Below are positions 1 through 8,754 of a stretch of DNA of 24,892 nt, piece after piece (position 1 is the stretch's first letter; every line of letters starts with the position of its first letter). The DNA lies in the NCBI GenBank assembly GCA_023380695.1, contig JAMCRT010000013.1, forward strand, positions 1 to 24,892, in the 5' to 3' direction. A program made the translations under genes and the position numbers. The notes under the pieces are model-generated. The model ran no database searches and had not been told where the DNA came from. It saw nothing but the letters and a program-made list of their open reading frames with translations. This DNA comes from Patescibacteria group bacterium (lineage in GTDB: Bacteria > Patescibacteriota > Dojkabacteria > JAKAPS01 > JAJZLI01).

Positions 1-698
1 TCATCTGTTACATTTTTTAATACATTTTTCTTTATAAACTCTTTTGTATCATTGTTTGCAACAAAACATATATCTTGTGAATCTTTCTTACTAGACACTC
101 TTAAAAGACCATTATTGTAAGCTATTTCTCTTACCCTATCTTTATTTTCAATTTCTCCTAATGGGAATATAAGGTGAGGCAAAACTTCTCTATTTATATT
201 GCATAAAAAGTATGACTGATCTTGATAACTATCTAATGCCCTTTTGAGTAAATATTTACCATTTTCATTTACTACTCTTGCATAATGACCTGTTGCAATA
301 TATGAAGCATTAAGTTCTTTCATCTTGTCAAATAAGAGTCCAAATTTAATATCTCTATTACACATAATGCATGGATTTGGAGTAATACCTTTCTTTAGTG
401 ATGATACAAAATACTCTACAATATTTTCTTTAAATTCTTCTCTAAAATTTAATACATAAAATGGTATACCTAGTCTATTACAAATATTTCTAACATCTTC
501 ACTAGACTCAATAGAACAACACTTATTATCCTCTTTTACTAAATGTTTATTGCTATCTAATTCTTCAGTTTCCGAATAGAATTTCATATGTATTCCTATA
601 AGATCATACCCCTCAGATGCTAACAAATATGCAGCAACAGAACTATCTACACCACCAGACATGGCAACTAAAACCTTTTTATTTCCATTTTTCACCAT
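1..698 (-). CDS. mnmA: tRNA-specific 2-thiouridylase MnmA (partial, C-terminus cut by window edge)
   Basis: MnmA uses ATP to activate U34 of tRNA-Lys, -Glu and -Gln and places sulfur on C2 of the wobble uridine, in the cytoplasm. The frame is open from an ATG at 698 to the window edge and gives the first 232 residues of a protein normally about 350-370 aa. The PP-loop SGGVDSS (residues 14-20) binds ATP. The catalytic-cysteine motif NPCIMCN follows around residue 113, and ATGHYARV and DSYQDQSYFL are typical MnmA blocks. The second catalytic Cys is in SQDICFV near residue 216. The start overlaps the end of the ligase gene by 20 bp, so translation is probably coupled in the ftsH-polA-lig-mnmA unit. 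Identification is secure; only the C-terminal beta-barrel part is missing, because of the window boundary. Confidence 0.96.
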   Translation of the reverse strand, partial: MVKNGNKKVLVAMSGGVDSSVAAYLLASEGYDLIGIHMKFYSETEELDSNKHLVKEDNKCCSIESSEDVRNICNRLGIPFYVLNFREEFKENIVEYFVSSLKKGITPNPCIMCNRDIKFGLLFDKMKELNASYIATGHYARVVNENGKYLLKRALDSYQDQSYFLCNINREVLPHLIFPLGEIENKDRVREIAYNNGLLRVSSKKDSQDICFVANNDTKEFIKKNVLKNVTD

Positions 699-2415
699 AT
701 ATTTCTATTTCTGATAATGAAGTAATGTCATAAATACCTTTATCATCTCTAAAGTTTATAAATCTAGGAAACCTTAATGCATATCCAATAGTATTTTTTT
801 TGTTTATTCCTGCTGTGTGTACCTTACTTCTACTAATCTCATCAGATTTTACTACAATTACATATTTAGGCTCAACCCATACATCTGGATACAAATTTTT
901 ATTTACAAAATATTGATCTGGCACTTCATCAGATTTTATCTCATCAAGTTTCTTCTTTAAAAATACTAAATCGTTATCTTTAAATCCAGTACCTATCTTA
1001 CATATACTTTCAAATCTATCTTCTTTTTTGTTATATATGCCAGCAAGAACTGCCCCAATACCAAACTTTGATCTTACACCTCTTCCATAATAATATCCAA
1101 TTATTACAGCATCTATAGTGTCTACAATACCTACATATGAGTCTTTTTTTATTTTAAGCCAATCTACATTTCGTACACCAGGAGTATATAAACTATGTGG
1201 ATTTTTAACAACCACACCCTCAAAACCTAACTCAATATACTTTCTAAAAATTTTATTCAATGTATCTATATCAGATACTAACTTGGTTTCCGAAATAAAT
1301 AAATTCTTTATATTTATATATTGAAAAACATCTTTTAGTTTTTCTAACCTTTTATCTAGAGAAATATTTATAAATGATTCTCCATTTAAATAAATAAGAT
1401 CAAATATGAAAATATTAACAGGTATGTCTGCTACTTTTTGATCTATATTATATTTTCTTTTCCTTTGTGAAGTATTCTGAAAAGTTAGGAATTTATTATC
1501 AGAGTCAACACCGATAATTTCACTATCCAATATAGCAGTATTTACTGGAAATTCCCCAAATAAATTTACAATATCAGGATACATTTCAGTAATATCATCT
1601 AGATTCCTTGAAAATAATTTCACTTTACCTTGGAATATATGTATTTGACATCTCATTCCATCATATTTAGGTTGAACAAACACTTTTTTAAACCTATTAA
1701 AAATATCACCTAGACTCTTTGGTCTATCTACAAGCTTAGCAAATAGAGGAATACCTGGTATTATATAAACCTTATCTATTAAATCTTTCTCAAAAATAGA
1801 TATTTTTGCAACCATTCCTAAATCAGAACACTGAAAATACAGCTTCTCTATAAGTTTTCTATCTTTTTTGTTTCCATTTAAAACAAAAGATATTGCGTCT
1901 AGAATCGTTTTATCACTAAATCCTAACCTCAAATCACCTACGACTATTCTAGAGATATACTTTCCTTCAATTGGAGTAATTTTTTTATACAGATCTATTA
2001 ACACATTAGACTTATTATCTACAGAGTCTTTTCCCTTAATTTGAGTAATTTTTTTTAGAATATTAAATACATTATTAATAGATAGTGGATCTCCAACACT
2101 ATTTCTATAAATAGATTCAAATACCTCACCTATGTCTCCAATCTCTTGATATTTGCTCTTTACGTCTTTACTTTCAATACTGGCAACCTTGGAATAAATA
2201 TTAATTATTGTTTTTACCCCTATATTAAAATCTGTTTTTTCATACATAGGAGAAATTCTCCCAAGAGATAGATATATTAATATGTCAATTTCATCTCTAT
2301 TGGCAACTTCAAATAATTCTGATAGGTACTTTGTCTTTTCATTCCTAGATGAAGTATTTTCTATTTTTTCAAAATACTCTGCTACCGTTTTAAATAATAA
2401 TTTATTATTTTTCAT
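679..2415 (-). CDS. lig: ATP-dependent DNA ligase (archaeal/eukaryotic LigI type)
   Basis: This enzyme seals nicks in duplex DNA via a ligase-AMP intermediate. It has the three-part layout of archaeal LigI: an N-terminal DNA-binding domain (about 1-215, with the family block GDLRLGFSD at 160-168), an adenylation domain and an OB-fold. Motif I is KYDGMR at 250-255, so Lys250 is the AMP-accepting residue. Motif III-like LDSEIIG lies near 296-302, motif IIIa FIFDLIYLNG at 336-345, motif IV EGVVVK at 399-404 and motif V DWLKIKKD at 418-425. At 578 aa it has the usual length for the family. Its ATG overlaps the polA stop as ATGA, so the two are probably translationally coupled and may act together in gap filling and nick sealing. 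Bacteria normally use NAD-dependent LigA for replication; whether this genome also has ligA cannot be seen here. Confidence 0.96.
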   Translation of the reverse strand: MKNNKLLFKTVAEYFEKIENTSSRNEKTKYLSELFEVANRDEIDILIYLSLGRISPMYEKTDFNIGVKTIINIYSKVASIESKDVKSKYQEIGDIGEVFESIYRNSVGDPLSINNVFNILKKITQIKGKDSVDNKSNVLIDLYKKITPIEGKYISRIVVGDLRLGFSDKTILDAISFVLNGNKKDRKLIEKLYFQCSDLGMVAKISIFEKDLIDKVYIIPGIPLFAKLVDRPKSLGDIFNRFKKVFVQPKYDGMRCQIHIFQGKVKLFSRNLDDITEMYPDIVNLFGEFPVNTAILDSEIIGVDSDNKFLTFQNTSQRKRKYNIDQKVADIPVNIFIFDLIYLNGESFINISLDKRLEKLKDVFQYINIKNLFISETKLVSDIDTLNKIFRKYIELGFEGVVVKNPHSLYTPGVRNVDWLKIKKDSYVGIVDTIDAVIIGYYYGRGVRSKFGIGAVLAGIYNKKEDRFESICKIGTGFKDNDLVFLKKKLDEIKSDEVPDQYFVNKNLYPDVWVEPKYVIVVKSDEISRSKVHTAGINKKNTIGYALRFPRFINFRDDKGIYDITSLSEIEIYGEKWK

Positions 2416-5084
2416 AATTTAAATTCTTTTAAATCTTTCCAGTTTTTACCATATCTGACATCTACTTTTAATGGTACGTTGAGTTTAAAATCTGTCATAT
2501 ATTTTATAACTTCCTCTACAAATAAAATATCATCTATTAGGGGCTCAACCTCAAAGATTAGTTCATCGTGAATTTGTAAAATTAAACATGCAGGATATTT
2601 ATTTTCTATATTATCATAAATTCTTTTCATAGCTATCTTGATAATGTCTGCACTACTACCTTGTATTGGCATATTTATGGCCTCTCTTTCTATTTGAGCA
2701 TCAGACCTATACCCTGAAGTTAAATTAAAATATCTTCTTGTTCCATACATGGTTTCTACAAAAGAATTTTTCTTTACAAAATCAATAATATAGTCATAAT
2801 ATTTTTTAATTCCACTGAATGTATCAAAATATTCATTAATGAATTTTGTTGCATCAGTTCTAGAAATATGTAATTGCCTTGAAAGCCCAAACGCAGATAA
2901 ACCATAAATAATTCCAAAATTAATTGTTTTTGCTATACTTCTCTCATCTTTACTAATATCTTGCATATCTTTTTTAAATATGATTGATGCAGTATATAAA
3001 TGAATATCTTGATCCTTTGAAAATGCATCTTTCATTGTCTTATCATTAGAGTAGAAAGCAAGAATTCTAAGTTCTATTTGTGAATAATCAAATGAAAAAA
3101 ATGTATTGCCTTTATTAGAAATAAAAGCTTTCCTTATTAAACCTCCATTCTCTGTTTTAATTGGAATATTTTGAAGATTTGGAGAAACGGAAGAAATTCT
3201 ACCAGTAGATGTCCCAACAATATTATATGTTGTATGCAATCTACTATTAATAGTCATATCCACTAAATTCTTAGTATATGTTGATTTAACCTTACTCAGT
3301 TCCTTATATTTTATTATTAATGGTATTATTGGATCTAAATCTTTAATTTCACTAAGAGTCATAATATCAGTCGATAATTTCCCTGTTTTAGTTTTTTTTA
3401 AATTAGAAGGAAGATTTAACTTATTAAACAATATCTCTGATAGTTGTTGAGATGAAGAAATATTAAATTCTACCCCGGATAGTTTAAATATATCCTGAGA
3501 AAGTGTATTTAATTGACTTTTAAATTCCTCATATAAATTATTTAAATAATTAGTATCAATTAAAATACCCCTTTTTTCCATATCAAACAAAATATCTATC
3601 AAAGGCAAATTTATATCATAAAAAACAAATTGTAATTTTTTATCACCCCGCAATATATGATCAAAATATTTACACAATTCTGTTATCAATTCCACTATAC
3701 TAGCCATATTATTTATAATATATTTTTTTTCATATATATCCTCACCTAAACCTTCATGCACTTTACTATCCTGACAGGAGATACCCAATGACTCAAAAAC
3801 AATATTTTTAAACCCCAATATCTTACCTAAGCAAACAAATGATGCTATTTGCGTATCAAAATATGGAGCTTTTATTGTAATACCAATATTATCCAGTAAA
3901 TATTTCTCAAATTTGATATCGTACCCTATTTTTAATATTTTAGGATCTCTAAAAATTAATTTTATCTTTTCAAAAATATCTTTATCTATTTTATTCCAAA
4001 AAATATTGAATGATTTACCATCTACATTTATTATTAATCCTAATGGTTTTGTTTGGGATGCAAAACTGCACATTTTATCTGTAAATGATAGAAATGTTAT
4101 TTGTTTTGTATCATTAATCAATTTTTCTAATATTGTAAAATCTTCCTTAGTATTTATATCTATAATATTTATGTTTGTATTATACATTTCTTCTTTATTT
4201 TGTAGTTGAGGTAAATATCTAGATATTAGACTTTTAAAATTATATTTTTCAAAATTTTCAGCTAATTTTTTTGTATTGATATTTAAACCTATTTTATCTA
4301 AAGAAAAATGTTCTAAATTCAGATTAGAGAAAAGAGTTGCCGCCTGATAAGAATCAAATGCGTCTTTTTTAAATGTGATTAATTTAGATTTTATACTTTC
4401 TTTAATATTATCTAAGTTATTATATATGTTATAGATATCACCAAATTCAGATATTAGGTCTTTTGCACTTTTATCTCCTATTCCTTTTACTCCTGGAATA
4501 TTATCTGATGGATCACCCATTAAAGCTTTATATGTTGTTATGTATTTATAGTCAAATCCAAGAAAATCTGAAACATTTTCGGTATTTAAAATATTGGGAT
4601 TTGAAAATGTTTTAGAGGGAGTTATCACTGAAACATTTTTATCAACTAACTGCAGTAAATCTTTATCTCCAGTAACTATATAAATATATGTGTCATTATT
4701 CTTAGAAAAAGTATTTGACATAGTTGCTATAATATCGTCTGCTTCAAATCTGTCTTTTTCAACTATAGAAACTCCTATATCATTTAAAATATCTTTAAGG
4801 TGTATTATTTGACTAATTAATTCATCTGGAGTTTCTTTTCTATTTGATTTATACCAGCTAAATTTTTCTTTGCGGGTTGTGGATGCAGTTTTTGAATCGA
4901 AGGCACATAATAGATAGTCTACCTGATAGTCACTGAGTATTTTTAAAAGAATTGAGAAAAATCCATATATAGCGTTAACATTTTCTCCTTTATTTTGAAG
5001 AGACGGAATTGCATGATAAGCCCTAAAAATGATTGCAAGAGAATCTATAAGAAAAAGATTTTTAGTATTAAGTTTTTTCTCCAT
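2412..5084 (-). CDS. polA: DNA polymerase I, proofreading domain apparently inactive
   Basis: Pol I removes RNA primers and fills gaps in replication and repair. The order is standard: 5' nuclease domain about 1-290 (acidic residues in FLIDSLA, EADDII at 114-119, TGDKDLLQLV at 138-147, and a helix-hairpin-helix around GDPSDNIPGVKGIG at 190-203), a 3'-5' exonuclease-like fold about 305-480, and polymerase about 490-890. Polymerase motif A is DYSQIELR (666-673), motif B/O-helix is KTINFGIIYG (719-728) and motif C is QIHDELIFEV (837-846). In the exonuclease fold the DxE of motif I is replaced by FLSFTD (331-336), and the motif II and III aspartates (KFEK, YIINN) are absent, so proofreading should be lost, as in Taq and Bacillus Pol I. 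The gene overlaps the ftsH end by 17 bp and the ligase start by 4 bp. Confidence 0.97.
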   Translation of the reverse strand: MEKKLNTKNLFLIDSLAIIFRAYHAIPSLQNKGENVNAIYGFFSILLKILSDYQVDYLLCAFDSKTASTTRKEKFSWYKSNRKETPDELISQIIHLKDILNDIGVSIVEKDRFEADDIIATMSNTFSKNNDTYIYIVTGDKDLLQLVDKNVSVITPSKTFSNPNILNTENVSDFLGFDYKYITTYKALMGDPSDNIPGVKGIGDKSAKDLISEFGDIYNIYNNLDNIKESIKSKLITFKKDAFDSYQAATLFSNLNLEHFSLDKIGLNINTKKLAENFEKYNFKSLISRYLPQLQNKEEMYNTNINIIDINTKEDFTILEKLINDTKQITFLSFTDKMCSFASQTKPLGLIINVDGKSFNIFWNKIDKDIFEKIKLIFRDPKILKIGYDIKFEKYLLDNIGITIKAPYFDTQIASFVCLGKILGFKNIVFESLGISCQDSKVHEGLGEDIYEKKYIINNMASIVELITELCKYFDHILRGDKKLQFVFYDINLPLIDILFDMEKRGILIDTNYLNNLYEEFKSQLNTLSQDIFKLSGVEFNISSSQQLSEILFNKLNLPSNLKKTKTGKLSTDIMTLSEIKDLDPIIPLIIKYKELSKVKSTYTKNLVDMTINSRLHTTYNIVGTSTGRISSVSPNLQNIPIKTENGGLIRKAFISNKGNTFFSFDYSQIELRILAFYSNDKTMKDAFSKDQDIHLYTASIIFKKDMQDISKDERSIAKTINFGIIYGLSAFGLSRQLHISRTDATKFINEYFDTFSGIKKYYDYIIDFVKKNSFVETMYGTRRYFNLTSGYRSDAQIEREAINMPIQGSSADIIKIAMKRIYDNIENKYPACLILQIHDELIFEVEPLIDDILFVEEVIKYMTDFKLNVPLKVDVRYGKNWKDLKEFKL

Positions 5085-6891
5085 TTAACATGGTACCAAC
5101 AATCTTGTTAAACTCTTCTCCTTCCATCACTTCTACAAGCATTAATTTTTTAGCAAGAGCATCTAATATTGCTTTATGTTCTGTTAATATTTTAAGTGCC
5201 TTTTGATAGCAAGTATTAATTATCTTAGATACTTCCATATCAATAACAGATGCAGTAGAATCACTATATTGTTTCTCTTTTATTCCATATCCTTCATTAT
5301 CAGAATATGCATATTCAATTGGCCCTAAATCATCACTCATTCCAAACTTAGTGATCATTTCTCTTGCCATCTCTGAAGCTTTTTTAATATCATCAGATGC
5401 ACCATTTGTTATATCATTAAATTGTATTTTTTCTGCAGCTCTACCTCCAAACATATGAGTAATCATTGTTAAAAACTTTGTTTTTGTATAAAGATGGTTA
5501 TCTTGCTCAGGCAAATACATTGTAGCTCCTCCAGAAATTCCTCTTGGAATAATTGAAATTCTATGCACTGGATCTGATTCAGGTAAAAACTTTGATACAA
5601 GAGCATGCCCAGATTCATGGTAAGAGACAATTTCTTTCTCACTATCAGACCTCACCCTTTTCTTTTCAGGCCCCATTACTACCTTAGTCGCAGCTTCTTC
5701 AATATCTTCACTCAAAATAGTAGTCTGACTTTTTTTAGCTGCTATAATTGATGCCTCATTTAATACATTCTCTAAGTCTGCTCCAGAAAACCCGATTGTC
5801 CTTTTTGCAACTTTCTCAAAACTTACATCCGATGCTATTGGTTTATTCTTTGAATGAAGTTCAAGAATTTTTTGTCTTTCCTCAACATCAGGTAAATCTA
5901 AAATAATTGTCCTATCAAATCTACCCGGCCTTAATATTGCAGGATCTAATACATCAGGTCTATTTGTAGCTGCAATCACAATAACATTAATTGAATTATC
6001 AAATCCATCCATTTCTACCAATATTTGATTTAATGTCTGTTCAGTATGAGTTGCTGTAAAAGATAAACCTCTTTTTTTAGCAACAGCATCAATTTCATCA
6101 ATAAATATGATTGCGGGAGATGATTTTCTTGCTTTACTGAAGAGATCTCTTACTCTTGCAGCTCCTGCGCCTACTAACATTTCTTCAAACTCAGATCCAG
6201 AAGTAGAAAAGAATGGCACTCCACTTTCTCCTGCTATAGCTCTTGCAAGTAATGTTTTTCCTGTACCAGGTGCACCTACTAATAACACACCTTTTGGAAT
6301 TCTTGCACCCATATTAAGGTATTTCTTGGGATTTTTCAGAAAGTCTACAACATCTTCAACTTCCTCTTTGGCTTCATCTGCTCCTGCTATTCCATCAAAT
6401 TTAATTGACTGTTTAGTTCCCATAAACAGTTTTGCCTTACTCTCCCCCATAGAAAATATTCCTCCTGTACCTGCAGATTTAAACTGTTTAATCATATACC
6501 AAGTACTGAGTATTATTACTATAATGAAAATAAGAGTAAATATGTCAGAACTAGTAATCATAGACTTTGGAGCAATTGAAATATTAGAATAGTTACCAAG
6601 TTTTATTCCATTATTGGTAAAGATACTTGTTGGATTTGTTGGATTACCAAGATTAGAAGTGATTGTTGACCCATTTTTCAGTACTGCAGTGGCACTAGTT
6701 TGGCTTATGGTCATGCTTTTTATCTTATTACTTTTAATATCTTGTATAAGAATACTAATAGGAACACTTTTACCAGAAGATACATTTGGTAAAAACAGAT
6801 AAAGAACAAAAAATATTGCTACAAAAATAAAAAATATCCAGAAACCTCTGTTATTTTGTTTATTGTTAATACTTACTTTTTTATTATTCAT
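5068..6891 (-). CDS. ftsH: ATP-dependent zinc metalloprotease FtsH
   Basis: FtsH is a membrane-anchored hexameric AAA+ protease that unfolds and degrades misassembled membrane proteins and regulators. Two transmembrane helices (about 16-36 and 115-134) flank a small extracytoplasmic domain. The AAA+ module has Walker A GAPGTGKT (206-213), Walker B IIFIDE (261-266) and a second region of homology ending in RPGRFDR (321-327). The zinc motif is HESGH (425-429). Length (607 aa) is normal. The pore loop reads MLVGAG (238-243) instead of the usual FVGVG, so the aromatic pore residue is replaced by Leu. The ATG sits 7 nt after an extended -10 element, which predicts a leaderless transcript. Two Met tRNAs lie just upstream on the same strand, and polA follows with a 17-bp overlap. 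Confidence 0.98.
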   Translation of the reverse strand: MNNKKVSINNKQNNRGFWIFFIFVAIFFVLYLFLPNVSSGKSVPISILIQDIKSNKIKSMTISQTSATAVLKNGSTITSNLGNPTNPTSIFTNNGIKLGNYSNISIAPKSMITSSDIFTLIFIIVIILSTWYMIKQFKSAGTGGIFSMGESKAKLFMGTKQSIKFDGIAGADEAKEEVEDVVDFLKNPKKYLNMGARIPKGVLLVGAPGTGKTLLARAIAGESGVPFFSTSGSEFEEMLVGAGAARVRDLFSKARKSSPAIIFIDEIDAVAKKRGLSFTATHTEQTLNQILVEMDGFDNSINVIVIAATNRPDVLDPAILRPGRFDRTIILDLPDVEERQKILELHSKNKPIASDVSFEKVAKRTIGFSGADLENVLNEASIIAAKKSQTTILSEDIEEAATKVVMGPEKKRVRSDSEKEIVSYHESGHALVSKFLPESDPVHRISIIPRGISGGATMYLPEQDNHLYTKTKFLTMITHMFGGRAAEKIQFNDITNGASDDIKKASEMAREMITKFGMSDDLGPIEYAYSDNEGYGIKEKQYSDSTASVIDMEVSKIINTCYQKALKILTEHKAILDALAKKLMLVEVMEGEEFNKIVGTMLNGEKT

Positions 6892-6898
6892 ATATATT

Positions 6899-6907
6899 AT
6901 TATATCA
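6899..6907 (-). promoter_or_regulatory. Extended -10 promoter of ftsH (TGATATAAT)
   Basis: Reading the minus strand, TGA-TATAAT ends 7 nt before the ftsH ATG and lies between the tRNA-Met 3' end and ftsH. No Shine-Dalgarno sequence is present, so transcription should start at or next to the A of the ATG. No clear -35 can be seen, because that region is inside the tRNA gene. Confidence 0.6.
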
Positions 6908-6914
6908 TATTAAA

Positions 6915-6987
6915 TAGCGACGACAGGAGTCGAACCTGTGACCTAAGGTTTATGAATCCTTTGCTCTACCACCTAAGCTACGTCGCC
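6915..6987 (-). tRNA. tRNA-Met (CAU), elongator type
   Basis: A 73-nt cloverleaf on the minus strand. The acceptor stem GGCGACG pairs with CGTCGCT (first pair G-U). It has a D arm GCTT/GAGC, an anticodon loop TTCATAA, variable loop AGGTC, a T arm ACAGG/CCTGT with loop TTCGACT, and discriminator A. CCA is not encoded. Overall it resembles bacterial elongator tRNA-Met. The anticodon stem has an A-A mismatch at 31-39. A CAU anticodon could also be lysidine-modified tRNA-Ile2, but a dedicated tRNA-Ile(UAU) is present at 10091-10164, which makes elongator Met the better reading. Confidence 0.9.
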
Positions 6988-7014
6988 CCATCATTAGAAT
7001 ATTAGAAATTAAAA

Positions 7015-7086
<72 letters not shown>

Positions 7087-7104
7087 ATATAAATAACAAT
7101 TGAT

Positions 7105-7113
7105 ATTATAACA
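7105..7113 (-). promoter_or_regulatory. Extended -10 promoter of the Met tRNAs (TGTTATAAT)
   Basis: TGT-TATAAT on the minus strand ends 18 nt before the 5' end of tRNA-fMet, which leaves a leader of about 11 nt. No good -35 is seen. It would drive tRNA-fMet and tRNA-Met and possibly read on into ftsH. Confidence 0.55.
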
Positions 7114-7138
7114 AAATGATAGTGATAATTAAATGATA

Positions 7139-8044
7139 CTATATTAAAAATCTAAATGCATCAATAAGTCTAGCTGTATCAAAACCCACAATGTGGCTAT
7201 CACCTTCAAGAAGAATCCATCGTAATTTATTGAATGTACTAAGTCCCATAGATTCTATATTTGATAACAATTTTCTTATGTCATCATTTCTAGATATACC
7301 GCTTCTTTCTCCACTTATAATATTAACTTTCAATCCATTACTATTTTCTAAACTTAGTAACATATCCCTTTCTAATGTTGCACTTTGCAAAGATGCTGCA
7401 AAAAGCAAAAGGTTTTCATATCTACCTTTAAACGGTTTTAAATATTCTACTGTGAGTGACCCCAGTCTTTCTGCCAATGACGATGTTAACATCATGGCAT
7501 CTCTTTGTTTTTGGTTAATAATAAAACGATCATACATGTCTATGAATCTTCCTTCATTCAAAAGACCCATTATTCCAAAAATATGTTCTAATTTAGTAAC
7601 TCCTCCAGGCTCAACAAGTATCATTCTTTCAATATCTATATCATGCGTTTTTGCAGGCATTACAGAAGCACCTGCAAGTCTTCCACCCATAGAATATCCA
7701 TAGATATTAACCTTTTTTGCATTAATACTTTCAAGGGAAGAAAATATGGGATCTAATACCTTTAAAAAATTAGATTCCCTAGCAAGATCTAAAGATTGCT
7801 TCAAATTTAATCTAGAGGATTTACCTAAACCATGTATATCAATAGCAATAGTTTTTGAGTGAGTAAATTCAGCAAATTTTTCCAAAAAATATTTATATGG
7901 AGGAAATTCATGATAAGTACAGATAGGAGCAAAACAAACCCAAATTTCTTCTCCATCTTTTAAACTATGAACTTCATCTAAACTTTTCTCTTCAAAATTT
8001 AGGAATAAAGTAGAAAACTTTTGTTTACTTACAGGATCTTGCAA
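7139..8044 (-). CDS. Alpha/beta-hydrolase fold protein (start uncertain)
   Basis: A cytosolic serine-hydrolase-like protein; its substrate cannot be named. The nucleophile elbow is GYSMGG (about residue 116-121 counted from the TTG at 8044). DIHGLGKSS upstream fits an oxyanion/HG region, and EGDSHIVGFD near the C-terminus supplies the expected catalytic His. A mid-protein aspartate or glutamate (VEPGG) could be the acid. The annotated start is a TTG at 8044, but the same frame stays open and protein-like for 63 more codons, up to 8233, with no ATG, GTG or better TTG. A TATAAT (8233-8238) sits exactly at the upper end of that open frame. The real N-terminus may therefore start at ATT 8221 or ATA 8212 on a leaderless mRNA, or be reached by a frameshift from ATG 8172. 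The gene is not obviously linked to its neighbours. Confidence 0.82.
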   Translation of the reverse strand: MQDPVSKQKFSTLFLNFEEKSLDEVHSLKDGEEIWVCFAPICTYHEFPPYKYFLEKFAEFTHSKTIAIDIHGLGKSSRLNLKQSLDLARESNFLKVLDPIFSSLESINAKKVNIYGYSMGGRLAGASVMPAKTHDIDIERMILVEPGGVTKLEHIFGIMGLLNEGRFIDMYDRFIINQKQRDAMMLTSSLAERLGSLTVEYLKPFKGRYENLLLFAASLQSATLERDMLLSLENSNGLKVNIISGERSGISRNDDIRKLLSNIESMGLSTFNKLRWILLEGDSHIVGFDTARLIDAFRFLI

Positions 8045-8232
8045 TATATCTTCAAACTCAGAAACTTTTGGATAAGATGGTTCTTTATCTATGTGAATAT
8101 ACCTTCTATTAAAACTTAAATCAACAGTGTCAATACCCCCTCCCTCTTCAGTAATGCATTCTGAAGTTCCATCTAATATGTAATCAGATTCTAATAATGC
8201 CGTAGTTAGTATATATAAAATATATTGAACTA

Positions 8233-8238
8233 ATTATA
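8233..8238 (-). promoter_or_regulatory. Candidate -10 upstream of the hydrolase frame
   Basis: TATAAT on the minus strand overlaps the in-frame stop that closes the long hydrolase frame. By the spacing seen at other genes here, transcription would begin near 8225, next to in-frame ATT at 8221 and far upstream of the TTG at 8044. This is circumstantial evidence for a longer N-terminus. Confidence 0.4.
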
Positions 8239-8290
8239 CTTCCCTGTAATTATAAATACAATACATATGAAATTTTTTGGGTAGGAGATT

Positions 8291-8674
8291 TCAAAATAGA
8301 ATTTTTAGCCACATAATAAAAGATGTTTTTCTGTATGAGTTCTTGGGTGTATTGTGATTTTTAGGTAAATTAATATAACTATTGTGAGTAGCTTTCGGTA
8401 CTATATATTCATATACATTTGACCCTTTTACTAGATTTAAATCATTACTAGCAATTTTATTCTTATAATAACTACTATTATAATATTTATATTCTGCCTC
8501 AAGTTTCTTATTTTGACTACTTACATTTGTGAGTAAAGTCTGAATACTATGGACTTTTGACAATACCCCCAAATATTTACTATAAGTTCGGACTAAATTA
8601 AAGAGAAGTATAGTAAAAAAGAATAATACTAGTGCAGTAATAACATATTGTTTCATAAAAGATCTATTATTCAT
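8291..8674 (-). CDS. FtsB/DivIC-like single-pass membrane protein with coiled coil
   Basis: A 127-aa bitopic protein. It has a short basic cytoplasmic N-terminus (MNNRSFMKQ), one transmembrane helix (about 10-28), then a predicted coiled coil (about 35-75, with Leu/Ile spacing in VHSIQTLLTNVSSQNKKLEAEY). A short Lys/Asn-rich tail follows. Size and layout match the septum-formation-initiator family (FtsB/DivIC), which links FtsL and FtsQ in the divisome. However, that family is defined more by shape than by conserved residues, so the call rests on architecture. It is transcribed divergently from the recombinase-like gene, with overlapping promoters, and its ATG lies 8 nt after a -10 box, so the mRNA is probably leaderless. 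Another small anchored coiled-coil protein is possible. Confidence 0.62.
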   Translation of the reverse strand: MNNRSFMKQYVITALVLFFFTILLFNLVRTYSKYLGVLSKVHSIQTLLTNVSSQNKKLEAEYKYYNSSYYKNKIASNDLNLVKGSNVYEYIVPKATHNSYINLPKNHNTPKNSYRKTSFIMWLKILF

Positions 8675-8682
8675 ATATACAT

Positions 8683-8710
8683 ATTATATAGATAAATTGA
8701 CAAAATCCAA
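8683..8710 (-). promoter_or_regulatory. Promoter of the FtsB-like gene (TTGGAT-N16-TATAAT)
   Basis: On the minus strand -35 TTGGAT is at 8705-8710 and -10 TATAAT at 8683-8688, with a 16-nt spacer. The -10 ends 8 nt before the ATG, so the mRNA is predicted leaderless. The -35 lies inside the spacer of the divergent recombinase promoter. Confidence 0.6.
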
Positions 8711-8726
8711 TAATCGGTGATATAAT
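8697..8726 (+). promoter_or_regulatory. Sigma70-type promoter of the recombinase-like gene (TTGACA-N18-TATAAT)
   Basis: A consensus -35 TTGACA (8697-8702) and consensus -10 TATAAT (8721-8726) are separated by 18 bp. Transcription should start around 8733, which leaves a leader of about 20 nt with no clear Shine-Dalgarno. It overlaps the divergent promoter of the FtsB-like gene. Confidence 0.75.
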
Positions 8727-8754
8727 CAATAAGAATAAATTATAAGATAAAGTT

